From Sphaerisporangium sp039871875 (GTDB lineage Bacteria; Actinomycetota; Actinomycetes; Streptosporangiales; Streptosporangiaceae): 64,000 nucleotides of DNA. Location of the stretch: positions 248,001-312,000 of the forward strand of contig NZ_JBDPMD010000003.1 in the NCBI RefSeq assembly GCF_039871875.1. The letters are read 5' to 3'. The translations under genes and the position numbers were made by a program. Positions 37,962 to 47,369 of this stretch are shown one piece after another (position 1 is the stretch's first letter; the number at the start of each line of letters is the position of its first letter). The notes beneath the pieces are model-generated. The model had not been told where the DNA came from. It saw only the letters and a program-made list of their open reading frames with translations, and did not search any database.

Positions 37962-39448
37962 TGCTGCGCGCCCTGGCCCGCAGCGGCCTGCTTCGCCCGA
38001 ACTCGCCACGAAGGCTGGGAGCCCAGGCGTGGGCGCTACGCCGTTGGGGCACCGGCCCTGAGGGGTTGTTGCGCGCCGCAGCCGCGCGGTCGCCGGACCA
38101 TCCCGCTCTCATCGACGCCGTAGGCGAGATGTCCTACGCCGAGTTGCTCGCCGCCACCGAGCGGCTCGCCCACCGCTTGCGCCTGGCAGGTGCCCGGGGC
38201 GAGGACATGCGGGTCGGTGTGCTCGCACGAGGTCCCCGCGAGACCGTGCAGGCCCTGCTCGCCACGCTGACTCTCGGCTACGACGCCGTCCTGCTCAACC
38301 CGCAGCTGCGGCCTTCCCAACTCGACCGCCTCACCGCCGCCCTCGGACTCCGTCACCTGAACGCCGTCCCGGGATTCCCTGGCCTTCCCGAACCGGCCAC
38401 CCTCCGCACGGCACCCACGCATCGGCCACCGCCCAGACGTGGACGGGTGACCGTCCTCACCGCCGGGACCACGGGCACGCCGAAGAGTGTCATGCGACCT
38501 CCTCGCTCCCGGTTCACCTCCCTCGTGGGCCTGCTGGAGCGGGTCCCGCTCACCGTGGACGATCGCGTCGCCATCGCGGTGCCCCTGCACGGGATGTGGG
38601 GACACGCGGCCATGCATACCTGTCTCGGCCTCGGGGCGACGATGGTGCTGCGTGACCGCTTCGACGCGGCGGAACTACTGGGCACGGTCGTCTCACGACG
38701 CTGCAGCGTGCTCGTCACCGCCCCCGTCGTGCTCCAACGCGTCATGGAACTCGCCCCTCGGCCCACCGCGCTCCGCCTGGTCGCCGTGGGCGGATCGGTC
38801 CTGCCGACAGGCCTCGCCGAGAGCTTCATGGATGCCTACGGCGACATTCTCTACAACATCTATGGATCATCCGAGGTCGCCTGCGCGTCGATCGCCACGC
38901 CGGCCGACCTGCGCGGCGCTCCGCAGTCAGCGGGCCGCCCACCGCGGGGGACCACTGTGACCATCCGGGACGCCGGCGGTCGCGAACTGCCACCAGGGCG
39001 GACCGGCCAGGTGTTCGTGCGCAACCGCATGATCTTCACGGGTTACCTGTCCGGGCCGTCGGGTCCTCGATCGGCTGCGCACCCGACCGGCGACCTCGGG
39101 CACATCGGCGCCGGCGGGCTACTGTACATCGACGGCCGGGAGGACGACATGATCGTCTCAGGCGGTGAGAACGTCTTCCCCGGGCCGGTGGAGCGGCTGA
39201 TCGAGGAACTGCCCGAGGTCCGCGAGGTCGCGGTCCTCGGGGTGCCCGACGACGACTTCGGCCACCGCCTGATCGCCTTCGTCGTCCTGCGCTCAGGTAC
39301 CGCCCTGGCCCCCGACACGATCCGCCAGTACGTCCGCGACCGGCTCCTCCCTCCGTCCGTACCGCGTGAGGTCATCTTCGTGGCGCAGCTTCCCAGAAAT
39401 GCGGCAGGCAAAGTGGTCACGTCCCTGCTGCCCAGAGAGGAACAGTGA
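37961..39448 (+). CDS. AMP-forming acyl-CoA/acyl ligase
   Basis: A 495-residue ANL-superfamily ligase. The P-loop reads TAGTTGTPK near residue 168, followed by YGSSE near 300, TGDLG near 373, DGREDDMI with the hinge, and the C-terminal lysine in NAAGKVV. It activates a carboxylic acid as acyl-AMP and passes it to CoA or a carrier. Being coupled by one base to the PlsC-like acyltransferase, it most likely supplies the acyl donor. The N-terminal 40 residues are basic. The substrate is not predictable from the sequence. Confidence 0.9.
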   Translation: MLRALARSGLLRPNSPRRLGAQAWALRRWGTGPEGLLRAAAARSPDHPALIDAVGEMSYAELLAATERLAHRLRLAGARGEDMRVGVLARGPRETVQALLATLTLGYDAVLLNPQLRPSQLDRLTAALGLRHLNAVPGFPGLPEPATLRTAPTHRPPPRRGRVTVLTAGTTGTPKSVMRPPRSRFTSLVGLLERVPLTVDDRVAIAVPLHGMWGHAAMHTCLGLGATMVLRDRFDAAELLGTVVSRRCSVLVTAPVVLQRVMELAPRPTALRLVAVGGSVLPTGLAESFMDAYGDILYNIYGSSEVACASIATPADLRGAPQSAGRPPRGTTVTIRDAGGRELPPGRTGQVFVRNRMIFTGYLSGPSGPRSAAHPTGDLGHIGAGGLLYIDGREDDMIVSGGENVFPGPVERLIEELPEVREVAVLGVPDDDFGHRLIAFVVLRSGTALAPDTIRQYVRDRLLPPSVPREVIFVAQLPRNAAGKVVTSLLPREEQ

Positions 39449-39503
39449 TGGTCCGCGTAGCCATGAGCGCGCGGAGTCGTTTATCCTCCCTCGCGGAGGA
39501 CCC

Positions 39504-41324
39504 ATGGCTGCTCCGGATCCTGTAGACCCTGCCTTAGCCGCCGGTCTAGGCCCCGACTCCGCGGACACCCTGCGACGGTGGGCGCAACAGAAGCTGCTGC
39601 GCTTCGAACTCGAACGATGGTTCGCGAACGGCAGGTCGGGTGCGCGAGTCGCCCTGGTCCGGGCGACCCACCGGACGAAGGGGACGGTCAAACTCGTTCT
39701 CAAACTCGTCACGCCGAGCGGCGACGACTTCAGCGAGACCGAATACGCCAGGAACCATCGTGCGCTGGAGGAGGCACCCCACGTCTGGCGGTCCCGGCTG
39801 CCCTCGACGGTCCACGACCCGCTCCCTGTCGTCATGCAACACGCGGACCGGCGTTACCCGTGGATCTTCTTCCAGACCCTCGCCACCGGCAGGCTCGACG
39901 ACTACAACACGCTGACCGCGCTGCTGGACGCAGTGCTGCGCCCCAGCGAGACCCGGCCCGGCATCGCAGCGTGCGATGCCGACATGTTCGCCGCCGTATG
40001 CCGGCGCGTCGTCAGTGGGGTACTGGCCGAGTGGGCCGTGTTCCCCACCCGTGACGAGGGACCCGCAGAGCCGGTCGCCGCCTTCCTGCGGCGGCACTTC
40101 GGCACGCGGCTCACGCCCCCGCCCTCGTTGAACGACGGGGCCATGTGGACCTTCCCCGCGGAGCCGGAACCGCTTCCCAACCCGCTCCGCCTGCTGCGGG
40201 ACGATTCGCTGACCGCGGGCGTCCGGGTCCCGGTGCTCCTCGGGCGGACCCATGGCGACCTGAACAGCGAGAACGTGCTCGTTCAGGTGAACCCCGTCGA
40301 CCCCGGCAAATTCGCCCTGATCGATCTGGCCAGGTACGAGTCCCGTGGCCCTCTCACCCGTGATCCGGTATACCTGCTGCTCTATCTCATCGGCCAGTCG
40401 ATGAACGACCTCTCGTCCATCCAGCGGAGCGCACTCATCGACGCGCTCGTCACCCATGCGGGGGACGGCCATGCCCGCCTCCCCGGGTGGCTCGGCAAGC
40501 TGATCGACGGCATACGCGCGCCCGCGCTGGAGTGGATAGAGCCCACCGGCTATCGCGGTGACTGGCAGCGCCAGAGCCTGCTCTCCACCGTGGCGTGCGC
40601 GCTTCTCTTCCTCGACCACCCGTCAGTACGGTCGCAGGACCGTGAATGGTTCCTGCGCCTGGCCGCTCGCGCCGCCCACAGCTTCCTCACCAGCGCGGAC
40701 ATCACCCCGCGTGGAGACCACGTCCCGGCGCCCGTGACGGGCCCGCAGGAACCCAAAATCGGCACAGCACGGTCGTGGCCCAGCCGACTGTCGCGCGGCT
40801 CTCTCGCGCTGGTGACGACGACTGTCGTCCTCGCGAGCGGCGGGATCCTCTCGTACGTCAACTCGCGAGGTGGCGATCATGGCGACGGTCAGACGAGCAA
40901 GGCGAGTAGCGCCGGGCCGGCGACGTCCTCGGCGGCCACCGCCGCTCCAGCGATCACCAAACCACAGCAGAACGCCCGCATTCGATACCGCGGCATGCTT
41001 TCGGTAGCCGGAACGGGACAGAGCCCTGGCAACGGTCACCAGCTCTGGCTCTTTCTCTACATGGACACGAACGGCAGGTACTGGACCGGAGATTCGCCCG
41101 ATATGGCGGGTGGAATGCGGTTCACCGGCACAAGCTGGACAGCCAAGATCTACGTCGGCGGCGCCGCACCCGGCGACTTGTTCACGCTCTACCTTGTCGA
41201 GCTGAGTCCGCACGCCATCGAGGTGCTTGAGGCGTCCACGACCGAGCAGGACACCGGCTTTCCCAACCTCCAGTTCGCCGAAGGGGTGAAGATCGTCGAC
41301 TCTGTCGAGATGGTGGGAATGTGA
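39504..41324 (+). CDS. kinase-like protein with C-terminal membrane anchor and outer domain
   Basis: A 606-residue protein from ATG 39504 behind GGAGG. Residues 1-400 are paralogous to the kinase-like protein at 33247-34446 (AAGLGPDSADTLRRWA, catalytic GRTHGDLNSEN, ALIDLARY, PLTRDPVYL, WQRQSLLSTVACALLF). A basic stretch and a membrane helix (about 432-452, LALVTTTVVLASGGILSYV) follow. After that come a Ser/Ala/Thr-rich spacer and a C-terminal domain of about 120 residues with SVAGTGQSPGNGHQLWLF. The topology suggests a cytoplasmic kinase-like head linked to a sensing domain outside the membrane. It is the last gene of the isoprenoid operon, 55 nt after the ligase. Confidence 0.82.
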   Translation: MAAPDPVDPALAAGLGPDSADTLRRWAQQKLLRFELERWFANGRSGARVALVRATHRTKGTVKLVLKLVTPSGDDFSETEYARNHRALEEAPHVWRSRLPSTVHDPLPVVMQHADRRYPWIFFQTLATGRLDDYNTLTALLDAVLRPSETRPGIAACDADMFAAVCRRVVSGVLAEWAVFPTRDEGPAEPVAAFLRRHFGTRLTPPPSLNDGAMWTFPAEPEPLPNPLRLLRDDSLTAGVRVPVLLGRTHGDLNSENVLVQVNPVDPGKFALIDLARYESRGPLTRDPVYLLLYLIGQSMNDLSSIQRSALIDALVTHAGDGHARLPGWLGKLIDGIRAPALEWIEPTGYRGDWQRQSLLSTVACALLFLDHPSVRSQDREWFLRLAARAAHSFLTSADITPRGDHVPAPVTGPQEPKIGTARSWPSRLSRGSLALVTTTVVLASGGILSYVNSRGGDHGDGQTSKASSAGPATSSAATAAPAITKPQQNARIRYRGMLSVAGTGQSPGNGHQLWLFLYMDTNGRYWTGDSPDMAGGMRFTGTSWTAKIYVGGAAPGDLFTLYLVELSPHAIEVLEASTTEQDTGFPNLQFAEGVKIVDSVEMVGM

Positions 41325-41401
41325 CGGGTAGCCCACGGCCGGGCAGAGGCGGGTGGACGACGATCAGGTTCACAGGCATGGCTCGGCAGCGGGACGCCGT
41401 G

Positions 41402-42178
41402 TCAGGCCGATGTCCTGCGGCGGAACAGCAGGGCCGCGGCCGGGATGCTGAGCAGGACGGTGGTGGCGAGCCAGGTGGCGGCGAGTGCGGGTGAGGAGCC
41501 GGCGGGGCGGTCGAGGAGGAGGGCGCGCAGGGTTTCGACGATCGGGGTGATGGGCTGGTTGGCGGCGAAGTCGCGCAGGAAGGGGGGCATGGTCTCGGCG
41601 GGGACAATGCCGTCGGAGAGGTAGGGGAGGAACAGGACGACGAAGCTGAAGGCGCCCGCGGCCTGGACGGATCTGACCAGCAGGCCCCACAGGACGGCCA
41701 GGGACGACAGGGCGAGGACGTAGGCCGTCACGACGGCTGAGGTCAGGAGCCAGCCGGCGGGGGTGGGGGCGGGGCGGAAGCCCAGGATGACGGCGGCTGT
41801 CAGCGCGAAGGCGCAGGCGGCGACGTTGCGGATGACCGAGGCGACGACGTGGGCGGCGGGGACGGTCCAGGCGCCGATGGGGAGGGTGCGGAAACGGTCG
41901 ATCATGCCTTCGGTCATGTCGGAGGCGACGTTCACGGCGGTCATGGCGGCGCCGTAGCCGCCAGCCATCAGCAGGACGGCGGGGACCACGAAGTCGATGT
42001 AGGCCAGGCCGCTGGAGCCGGTGGTGATGGCGCCGCCGAAGACGTACACGAACAGCACCATGATGACCACCGGCAGCGCGGTGTTCACGATGAGGCCGTC
42101 GAGGACGCGTGTCTCGCGGCGCAGGTTGCGGACGACGAGGCGGCTCAGGTCGCCGGTCGCGGTGACGACGGCGCTCAT
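41402..42178 (-). CDS. ABC-2 type transporter permease (DrrB-like)
   Basis: A 258-residue permease with six membrane segments and the cytoplasmic motif MTEGMIDRFRTLPI typical of DrrB-like drug exporters. It pairs with the ATPase encoded just upstream (ATGA overlap at 42175-42178). The substrate is unknown; the linked TetR regulator suggests drug-inducible export. Confidence 0.93.
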   Translation of the reverse strand: MSAVVTATGDLSRLVVRNLRRETRVLDGLIVNTALPVVIMVLFVYVFGGAITTGSSGLAYIDFVVPAVLLMAGGYGAAMTAVNVASDMTEGMIDRFRTLPIGAWTVPAAHVVASVIRNVAACAFALTAAVILGFRPAPTPAGWLLTSAVVTAYVLALSSLAVLWGLLVRSVQAAGAFSFVVLFLPYLSDGIVPAETMPPFLRDFAANQPITPIVETLRALLLDRPAGSSPALAATWLATTVLLSIPAAALLFRRRTSA

Positions 42179-43128
42179 GCCGCGGCCGCCGTGAGCTCGA
42201 AGAAGACGTCGTCGAGGGTGGGGCTGCGCAGTTCGACGTGCTCGACGGCGATGTCCGCCTTGTGCAGCAGGTCCAGCGTGCGGCGCAGGTGGCCGGGGCC
42301 CTGGACCGCCAGCGTGACCTCGCGCGCCGTCGTCTCGCTCACCGCCTCGCCGAGCACGGGCGCGACGCGGGGCACGTCCTCGGGCCGGGACAGGCGCAGC
42401 ACCAGACGTTCGGTGCCGACCTGGCGTTTCAGGGCGGCGGGGGCGTCGTCGGCCACGACGCGGCCGGCGTCGATCACCACGATGCGGTCGGCGAGCTGGT
42501 CGGCCTCCTCCAGGTACTGCGTGGTGAGCAGGATGGTGGTGCCGGAGGCGAGCAGTTCGCGGATCACCGACCACAGCTCGGCCCGGCTGCGGGGGTCGAG
42601 CCCGGTGGTGGGTTCGTCCAGGAAAAGGATGCGCGGGCCCGCCACCAAGCTCGCCGCGAGATCGAGCCTGCGGCGCATGCCGCCGGAGTAGGTCCCGACC
42701 CGGCGGTTCGCGGCCCCGGCCAGGTCGAAACGCTCCAGCAGCTCCTGTGCCCGCCGCCGCGCCCCCGACCGGCCGAGGTGGTACAGGCCGGCGAACAGTT
42801 CGAGGTTCTCCCGCCCCGTGAGCAGGTCGTCCACCGTGGCCTGCTGGGCGGTCAGGCCGATCATGCGGCGCACCGCGGCGCCCTCGCGCGTGACGTCGTG
42901 CCCACCCACGGCGGCGGTGCCGCCGTCCGGCGCGAGCAGGGTGGTGAGCACGCGCACGGTGGTGGTCTTGCCCGAGCCGTTCGGGCCGAGCAGGGCGAGC
43001 AACGTGCCGGTGGGCACGGTCAGGTCGATGCCGGCCAGCACGGTGGTGCCGCCGAACGACTTCGTCAGGCCCCTGGCGACGATGGCGGACGCCGAATCTG
43101 TGAATGGCGTACTGTGTATGGCGTTCAT
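42175..43128 (-). CDS. ABC transporter ATP-binding protein (DrrA-like)
   Basis: A 317-residue ATPase with Walker A GPNGSGKTTT, the signature TYSGGMRRRLDLAASLV, Walker B ILFLDEPTTGLDP, and a C-terminal DrrA-type extension ending SPTLDDVFFELT. The ATG at 43128 is chosen because the homologous region begins shortly after it; no strong ribosome-binding site is visible. The gene is divergent from a TetR regulator across 50 bp, the usual layout for self-regulated exporters. Confidence 0.93.
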   Translation of the reverse strand: MNAIHSTPFTDSASAIVARGLTKSFGGTTVLAGIDLTVPTGTLLALLGPNGSGKTTTVRVLTTLLAPDGGTAAVGGHDVTREGAAVRRMIGLTAQQATVDDLLTGRENLELFAGLYHLGRSGARRRAQELLERFDLAGAANRRVGTYSGGMRRRLDLAASLVAGPRILFLDEPTTGLDPRSRAELWSVIRELLASGTTILLTTQYLEEADQLADRIVVIDAGRVVADDAPAALKRQVGTERLVLRLSRPEDVPRVAPVLGEAVSETTAREVTLAVQGPGHLRRTLDLLHKADIAVEHVELRSPTLDDVFFELTAAAA

Positions 43129-43178
43129 AGTTTTCAGGTTATTGCACAATCCCTGGAGCGGGTCAAGGAGGGATCGCG

Positions 43179-43925
43179 ATGACACAGGAACAGCCGCCGT
43201 CCGTGGTGGAGCGCATGTGGGGCCGTGAACCGGTGACGCGCCGGGGGCCGCGGCCGCGGCTGGACCTGGCCACGATCACCGCCGCGGCCATCGAGATCGC
43301 CGACGCGGACGGCATCGCCGGGGTCTCCATGGCGAGCGTGGCCTCACGGGTGGGGGTGGCGGCGACCGCGCTGTACCGGTACGTCGGCAGCAAGGAGGAC
43401 CTGCTCACCGCCATGGCCGACGGCGTCGCCCCGCCGCCGCCCGAGCCGGAGGGCATGCCCTGGCGCGACTACCTCGCCCTGTGGACCAGGACCCAGCGCG
43501 ACCTCCTGCTGGACCACGTGTGGCTGCTGTCCATCGCCCAGCTCACCCCGCCGCTCGGCCCCCGCCGCCTGCTCTGGCTGGACCGCGCGCTCGCCGCCCT
43601 CGACGGCACCGGCCTCGGCCACGGCGAGAAGATCAACGTGGCCACCGCCCTGACCGGGTACGCGCTCACCGACGCCGCCCTCGTCCACAACCTCGGCGGC
43701 GAGACCGACCTCACCGGAGCCGCCGAGTACGGCGACGTCCTCGCCGGGCTCCTCGACCCCGGGACCTACCCCGCCCTCGCGGCCGCGGTACGCGCCGGCG
43801 CCCTGCACGGCGCCGAGGGCTGGGTCGACGACACCGACTTCGTCTTCGGCCTCGACCTGCTCCTCGATGGCGTCGAGGCCCTGATCACCCGCCGCACCCG
43901 CCGGTCCGGCTCCACGTCCGCATGA
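43179..43925 (+). CDS. TetR-family regulator of the adjacent ABC exporter
   Basis: A 248-residue TetR protein starting behind AAGGAGGG. The DNA-binding helix-turn-helix occupies residues about 28-75 (MASVASRVGVAATALYRYVGSKEDLL). The C-terminal ligand domain resembles the TetR_C group often linked to DrrAB exporters. It probably represses the divergent ABC genes. The ATGGCGT direct repeat at about 43104-43125 lies within the ATPase start and is one possible target. Confidence 0.93.
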   Translation: MTQEQPPSVVERMWGREPVTRRGPRPRLDLATITAAAIEIADADGIAGVSMASVASRVGVAATALYRYVGSKEDLLTAMADGVAPPPPEPEGMPWRDYLALWTRTQRDLLLDHVWLLSIAQLTPPLGPRRLLWLDRALAALDGTGLGHGEKINVATALTGYALTDAALVHNLGGETDLTGAAEYGDVLAGLLDPGTYPALAAAVRAGALHGAEGWVDDTDFVFGLDLLLDGVEALITRRTRRSGSTSA

Positions 43926-44068
43926 GCCGGGCCCACTGGAGGTGACAGGCGGGAACCAGGGTTCACCGCCAGGGCCACACGGATACGAGCGGCACGCCAC
44001 CGGGGCGATGGTCGTAGAGCCGGGCGTCCGCCGGGACGCGCCGCCTACGACATGAAGGGTCGGCAAGC

Positions 44069-45025
44069 ATGCGAAGCTCAGGGAGAAGGTTCATCGCGCT
44101 GATCGCCGCGGTGATGTCGGCGCTGCTCATCCTCACGATCTCGCCCACCGCCGCCCTCGCCGACGAGGGCGACTGGTACGACACCCTGCCGACCAACGTC
44201 GTCACCAACGACACGCCGGCGGCGGGCACCTACAACAACGGCGCCAGAATCATCGTGTACCGCAACAACGAGCGGTTGTATTACGTCATCAACGCCGGGG
44301 CCGCCGTCGAGATCCCCGGCGGGGCCCGCACGACGGCCGCACCCACGCTCGCCATGTGGAACGACATACCGGTCGTGTTCCACGTGGGCACCAACGACAG
44401 GCTGTACTACGCCCTCTACATCAACGGGAATTGGGGCTCCTGGCTCGCGCTGCCCGGCAGCGTGCTGACGCGAAGCACCCCTTCCCTCACGGCGTTCAAC
44501 AACCACGCGTTCCTGCTGGTGACCTTCCGCGGCACGAACAACCACATCTACACGGGATGGATGGACACGAGCCTCGTCTGGCACGGAGGCGGTGAGATCC
44601 CGGGCGCCACGACGGAGAACTCCCCCGCCGTCGGGGTGTACAACGGGGCGGAGTTCCTGGCCATGCACCGGGGCACCAATTCCCGGCTCTACGTCAGCTT
44701 CGGTTACTTGCGGCCCGACGGGACCCTCTTCTGGAACAACTGGTTCGAGATCCCGGGCGGCGGCATATCACAGTCCAGGCCCGTCGCGACGTCCTACGGC
44801 AACGGCATGATCGACGTGGCCGTACGGGCGTACGACGGCAGCATCTGGTGGCAGCAGTACAGCCCCAGGAGCGGCTGGTTCGTCAACTGGCAACCGGTGC
44901 GCGGTGGCGAGGTCAGCCCTTCGGCCCCCTTCCTGTGGACCTACCTCGGCATCCAGGCCGTCCTGTACATCCGCGGGCTCCCCAGCGGGATCTTCGGCAA
45001 GACCCTGTCGGACAACAACCGATGA
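44069..45025 (+). CDS. secreted beta-propeller/lectin-like repeat protein
   Basis: A 318-residue protein with a signal peptide (residues 1-31: basic start, hydrophobic core, ALA cleavage region). The mature part is made of about five to six repeats of roughly 45-50 residues, each with an aromatic G-T-N-x-R/H-L/I-Y-type strand and a W-x-x-x-P-G-G phrase. That pattern fits sialidase-like or PLL-type beta-propellers that bind sugars. No hydrolase residues stand out. It stands alone between two regulator-exporter pairs, and the 143 nt before it show nothing else. Confidence 0.82.
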   Translation: MRSSGRRFIALIAAVMSALLILTISPTAALADEGDWYDTLPTNVVTNDTPAAGTYNNGARIIVYRNNERLYYVINAGAAVEIPGGARTTAAPTLAMWNDIPVVFHVGTNDRLYYALYINGNWGSWLALPGSVLTRSTPSLTAFNNHAFLLVTFRGTNNHIYTGWMDTSLVWHGGGEIPGATTENSPAVGVYNGAEFLAMHRGTNSRLYVSFGYLRPDGTLFWNNWFEIPGGGISQSRPVATSYGNGMIDVAVRAYDGSIWWQQYSPRSGWFVNWQPVRGGEVSPSAPFLWTYLGIQAVLYIRGLPSGIFGKTLSDNNR

Positions 45026-45129
45026 GGGCCAGGCGGCGCCGAGACGATCGTGCCGCCGCGCCTCAGCTGATCGGCCTCGGGCCGGAAGCGCCCACGCTGG
45101 TGGCGGGAGCGGAGAAGTAAGGTAGGCGG

Positions 45130-45738
45130 GTGGCTCGGCAATTCCTCACGCGTGCGCTGGTCGTGGCCGCGGGGCGGCGGGTGGCGGAGGCGGAAGGGGT
45201 GAGTGGTCTCACCATCCGGCGGGTGGCGGCCGAGCTGCACGCCACGCCGATGGCCATGTACCGGCACGTCAGGGACAAGCGGGAGCTGGTCCTCGCGCTG
45301 CTGGACGACGTGGCCGAGGGGCTGCCGCCGCTTCCCGGGGAAGGCGGCACGCCACAGGAGCGAATCGTCGCGGCCTTCACCGCGGTCGACGCCTACCTCG
45401 CGCGGCACGTCTGGGTCGTGGACATCCTGCGGGAGGGTGAGCTGTTCTCGGCGCGCGCCGCCGAGCTGTTCCCCTGGACCCTGGACCGCTTCGCCGAGCT
45501 CGGCCTGGACGACCGGCAGGCCACGCAGGCGTACATGACCTTGTGGTGGTTCGTCCTCGGCCACCTGGCCTTCCTTCCCTCCGCCACGCCGGAGCGGCGG
45601 GAGGCCAGGACCGGCCTTATGATGAAGGCCGTGGACGATCCGGAGCGGGTCGGACGGGCGATGCGGTCCTTCGACCACGATGCCGGCTTCCAGCAGGCGT
45701 TGCGCCTGATCGTGGCGAGTCTGGCCACAAACCGATAA
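45130..45738 (+). CDS. TetR-family regulator
   Basis: A 202-residue regulator read from GTG 45130. The helix-turn-helix is at residues about 24-65 (LTIRRVAAELHATPMAMYRHVRDKRELV) and the C-terminal domain is of the TetR_C type. It lies 54 nt upstream of an MFS exporter on the same strand and probably controls it. Confidence 0.92.
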   Translation: MARQFLTRALVVAAGRRVAEAEGVSGLTIRRVAAELHATPMAMYRHVRDKRELVLALLDDVAEGLPPLPGEGGTPQERIVAAFTAVDAYLARHVWVVDILREGELFSARAAELFPWTLDRFAELGLDDRQATQAYMTLWWFVLGHLAFLPSATPERREARTGLMMKAVDDPERVGRAMRSFDHDAGFQQALRLIVASLATNR

Positions 45739-45777
45739 TCCTTTTCATTTACCCCTCTTTCCGGCCAGGTCCCCGAT

Positions 45778-45790
45778 GTGTACTTTGTAC
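45778..45790. promoter_or_regulatory. candidate operator before the MFS exporter
   Basis: GTGTACTTTGTAC ends two bases before the ATG at 45793. It carries two GTAC half-sites with a TTT spacer, a small symmetric element well placed for repression by the upstream TetR protein. The assignment is by position only. Confidence 0.35.
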
Positions 45791-45792
45791 GC

Positions 45793-47304
45793 ATGAGTCG
45801 TTCACACCGCGCCGGGTGGACCGTGGCCCTCGTCTGCGTCGCCGCGGTGCTCCTCACTCTCGACGTCACGATCGTCAACGTCGCGCTCCCGCGGATCGCG
45901 GCCGACCTCGGCGCCCGGCTGGACGGCCTGCAGTGGGTGGTCAACGGGTACACGCTGGCCTTCGCCGCACTGCTGCTCACCGCGGGGTCGGTCTCCGACC
46001 GCGCCGGCCGCGTGGGGATCTTCACCGGCGGCGTGGCTCTGTTCACGGCCGCGTCGGCGGCCTGTGGCCTGGCGTGGAGCCCGGTCTCCCTCGCGGCGTT
46101 CCGCGTCGCGCAGGGCGCGGGGGGCGCGATGGTGATGGGCACGGCGATGGCGCTCATCGCCGGGGCTCATCCGCCGGGGCGTGCCAGGCAGGCGGCGATC
46201 GGCCTGTTCGCCGGGGTGGGCGGTGCCGCCGCCGGCCTCGGCCCGCTCGTCGGCGGTGTGGTCGTCGACACCCTCGGATGGCGGTGGATCTTCTTCATCA
46301 ACCTGCCCGTCGGGCTCGCGCTGGTCGCCGGCGCGTCGCTGTGGCTGCGCGAACCCGCCCGAGAGGCGTCGTCGCCGGGCCGGATCGACCTGGCGGGAGC
46401 GGCCCTCGCCGTGCTCGGGCTGTTCGGGCTCAACTACGCGCTGATCGCCGGCTCGGCACGCGGCTGGGGATCGCCGCAGGTGCTGGGCACGCTGGCGGCG
46501 GGAGTCGCCCTGCTCGGGGTGTTCGCCGCCGTCGAGGCACGTCGGCCGTACGCCATGCTGGACGTGCGGCTGTTCCGCTTGCCGGCCTTCAGCGGGGCCG
46601 TGTTGCTGACCTTCTTCGCCCGGGTCACCAGCTTCGGCGCCCTGCCCTACCTCATCCTCTGGCTGCAGGGCATGCTGGGCCATTCACCGCTGCAGACCGG
46701 GGTGCGGCTGCTCGCCATGACGCTGCCCATCCTCGTCGTCGCCCCGCTGGCGGGACGGCTCGGGCACCGGGTCCCCGCGTCCCGGCTGATGGCGATCGGC
46801 TTCGCCCTCATCTGCGTCGCGTACGTGCTCATGGCCCGGGTCGGCCCGGACAGCTCGTGGCTCGTCATGCTGCCCGGGTTCCTGCTCATCGGTGCCGGAG
46901 GCGCGCTCGCGTTCCCGCCGCTGCTCGGCGTGACGCTCGACGTGGTGCCCGGCCACCGGGCCGGCATGGCGTCGGGCCTGTCCAACACGTTCTTCCCGCT
47001 CGGCACCGCGACCGGGGTCGCCGCCTTCGGCGTCATCTTCGCGGCGCGGACGGACGCCGAGATGTCCGGCACCGCGCCGGCGACGAGGGCGGCGGTCGTG
47101 AGTGGCCGCTTCGAGGGGCTCGGCGACGGCCCTGTGCGCGAGCTCGCCGAGGTCGCGTTCACCCGGGCGCTGAGCACGACGTGCCTGGTGGCCGCGGCGG
47201 TCGCGCTGGTCGCCGTGGTGACGGCACTGGTGCTCGTCCGCCCGGGGAACACCCGCGAGCCGGGGCCGGAGCTCATATCGGGGGGAGCCCGCGAGACCGT
47301 TTGA
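45793..47304 (+). CDS. MFS drug exporter (DHA2/EmrB-QacA family)
   Basis: A 503-residue transporter with 14 predicted membrane helices. Family motifs include LDVTIVNVALPRIAADL in helix 1, QWVVNGYTLAF, and the GAGGAMVMGTAMALI and GGAAAGLGPLVGG stretches. It exports small molecules using the proton gradient. It follows a TetR gene and converges on the end of the NRPS operon, so it could export that cluster's product or confer self-resistance; this is inference. Confidence 0.93.
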   Translation: MSRSHRAGWTVALVCVAAVLLTLDVTIVNVALPRIAADLGARLDGLQWVVNGYTLAFAALLLTAGSVSDRAGRVGIFTGGVALFTAASAACGLAWSPVSLAAFRVAQGAGGAMVMGTAMALIAGAHPPGRARQAAIGLFAGVGGAAAGLGPLVGGVVVDTLGWRWIFFINLPVGLALVAGASLWLREPAREASSPGRIDLAGAALAVLGLFGLNYALIAGSARGWGSPQVLGTLAAGVALLGVFAAVEARRPYAMLDVRLFRLPAFSGAVLLTFFARVTSFGALPYLILWLQGMLGHSPLQTGVRLLAMTLPILVVAPLAGRLGHRVPASRLMAIGFALICVAYVLMARVGPDSSWLVMLPGFLLIGAGGALAFPPLLGVTLDVVPGHRAGMASGLSNTFFPLGTATGVAAFGVIFAARTDAEMSGTAPATRAAVVSGRFEGLGDGPVRELAEVAFTRALSTTCLVAAAVALVAVVTALVLVRPGNTREPGPELISGGARETV

Positions 47305-47322
47305 CACGTCCCTACTGGGGCT

Positions 47323-47350
47323 CAGGTGCCGGCGACATCCGCGACACCTG
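47323..47350. terminator. possible bidirectional terminator
   Basis: CAGGTG and CACCTG arms flank a GC-rich loop in the 65-bp gap between the convergent MFS exporter and luciferase-like gene. No U-tract is present, so the call rests on the hairpin and position. Confidence 0.35.
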
Positions 47351-47369
47351 GAACCGGCGCCCCACGTCG

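Noticed and set aside
43104..43125. ATGGCGT direct repeat at the start of the ABC ATPase gene
   Set aside because: It may be a TetR target, but it lies in coding sequence and is short; mentioned only with the regulator.
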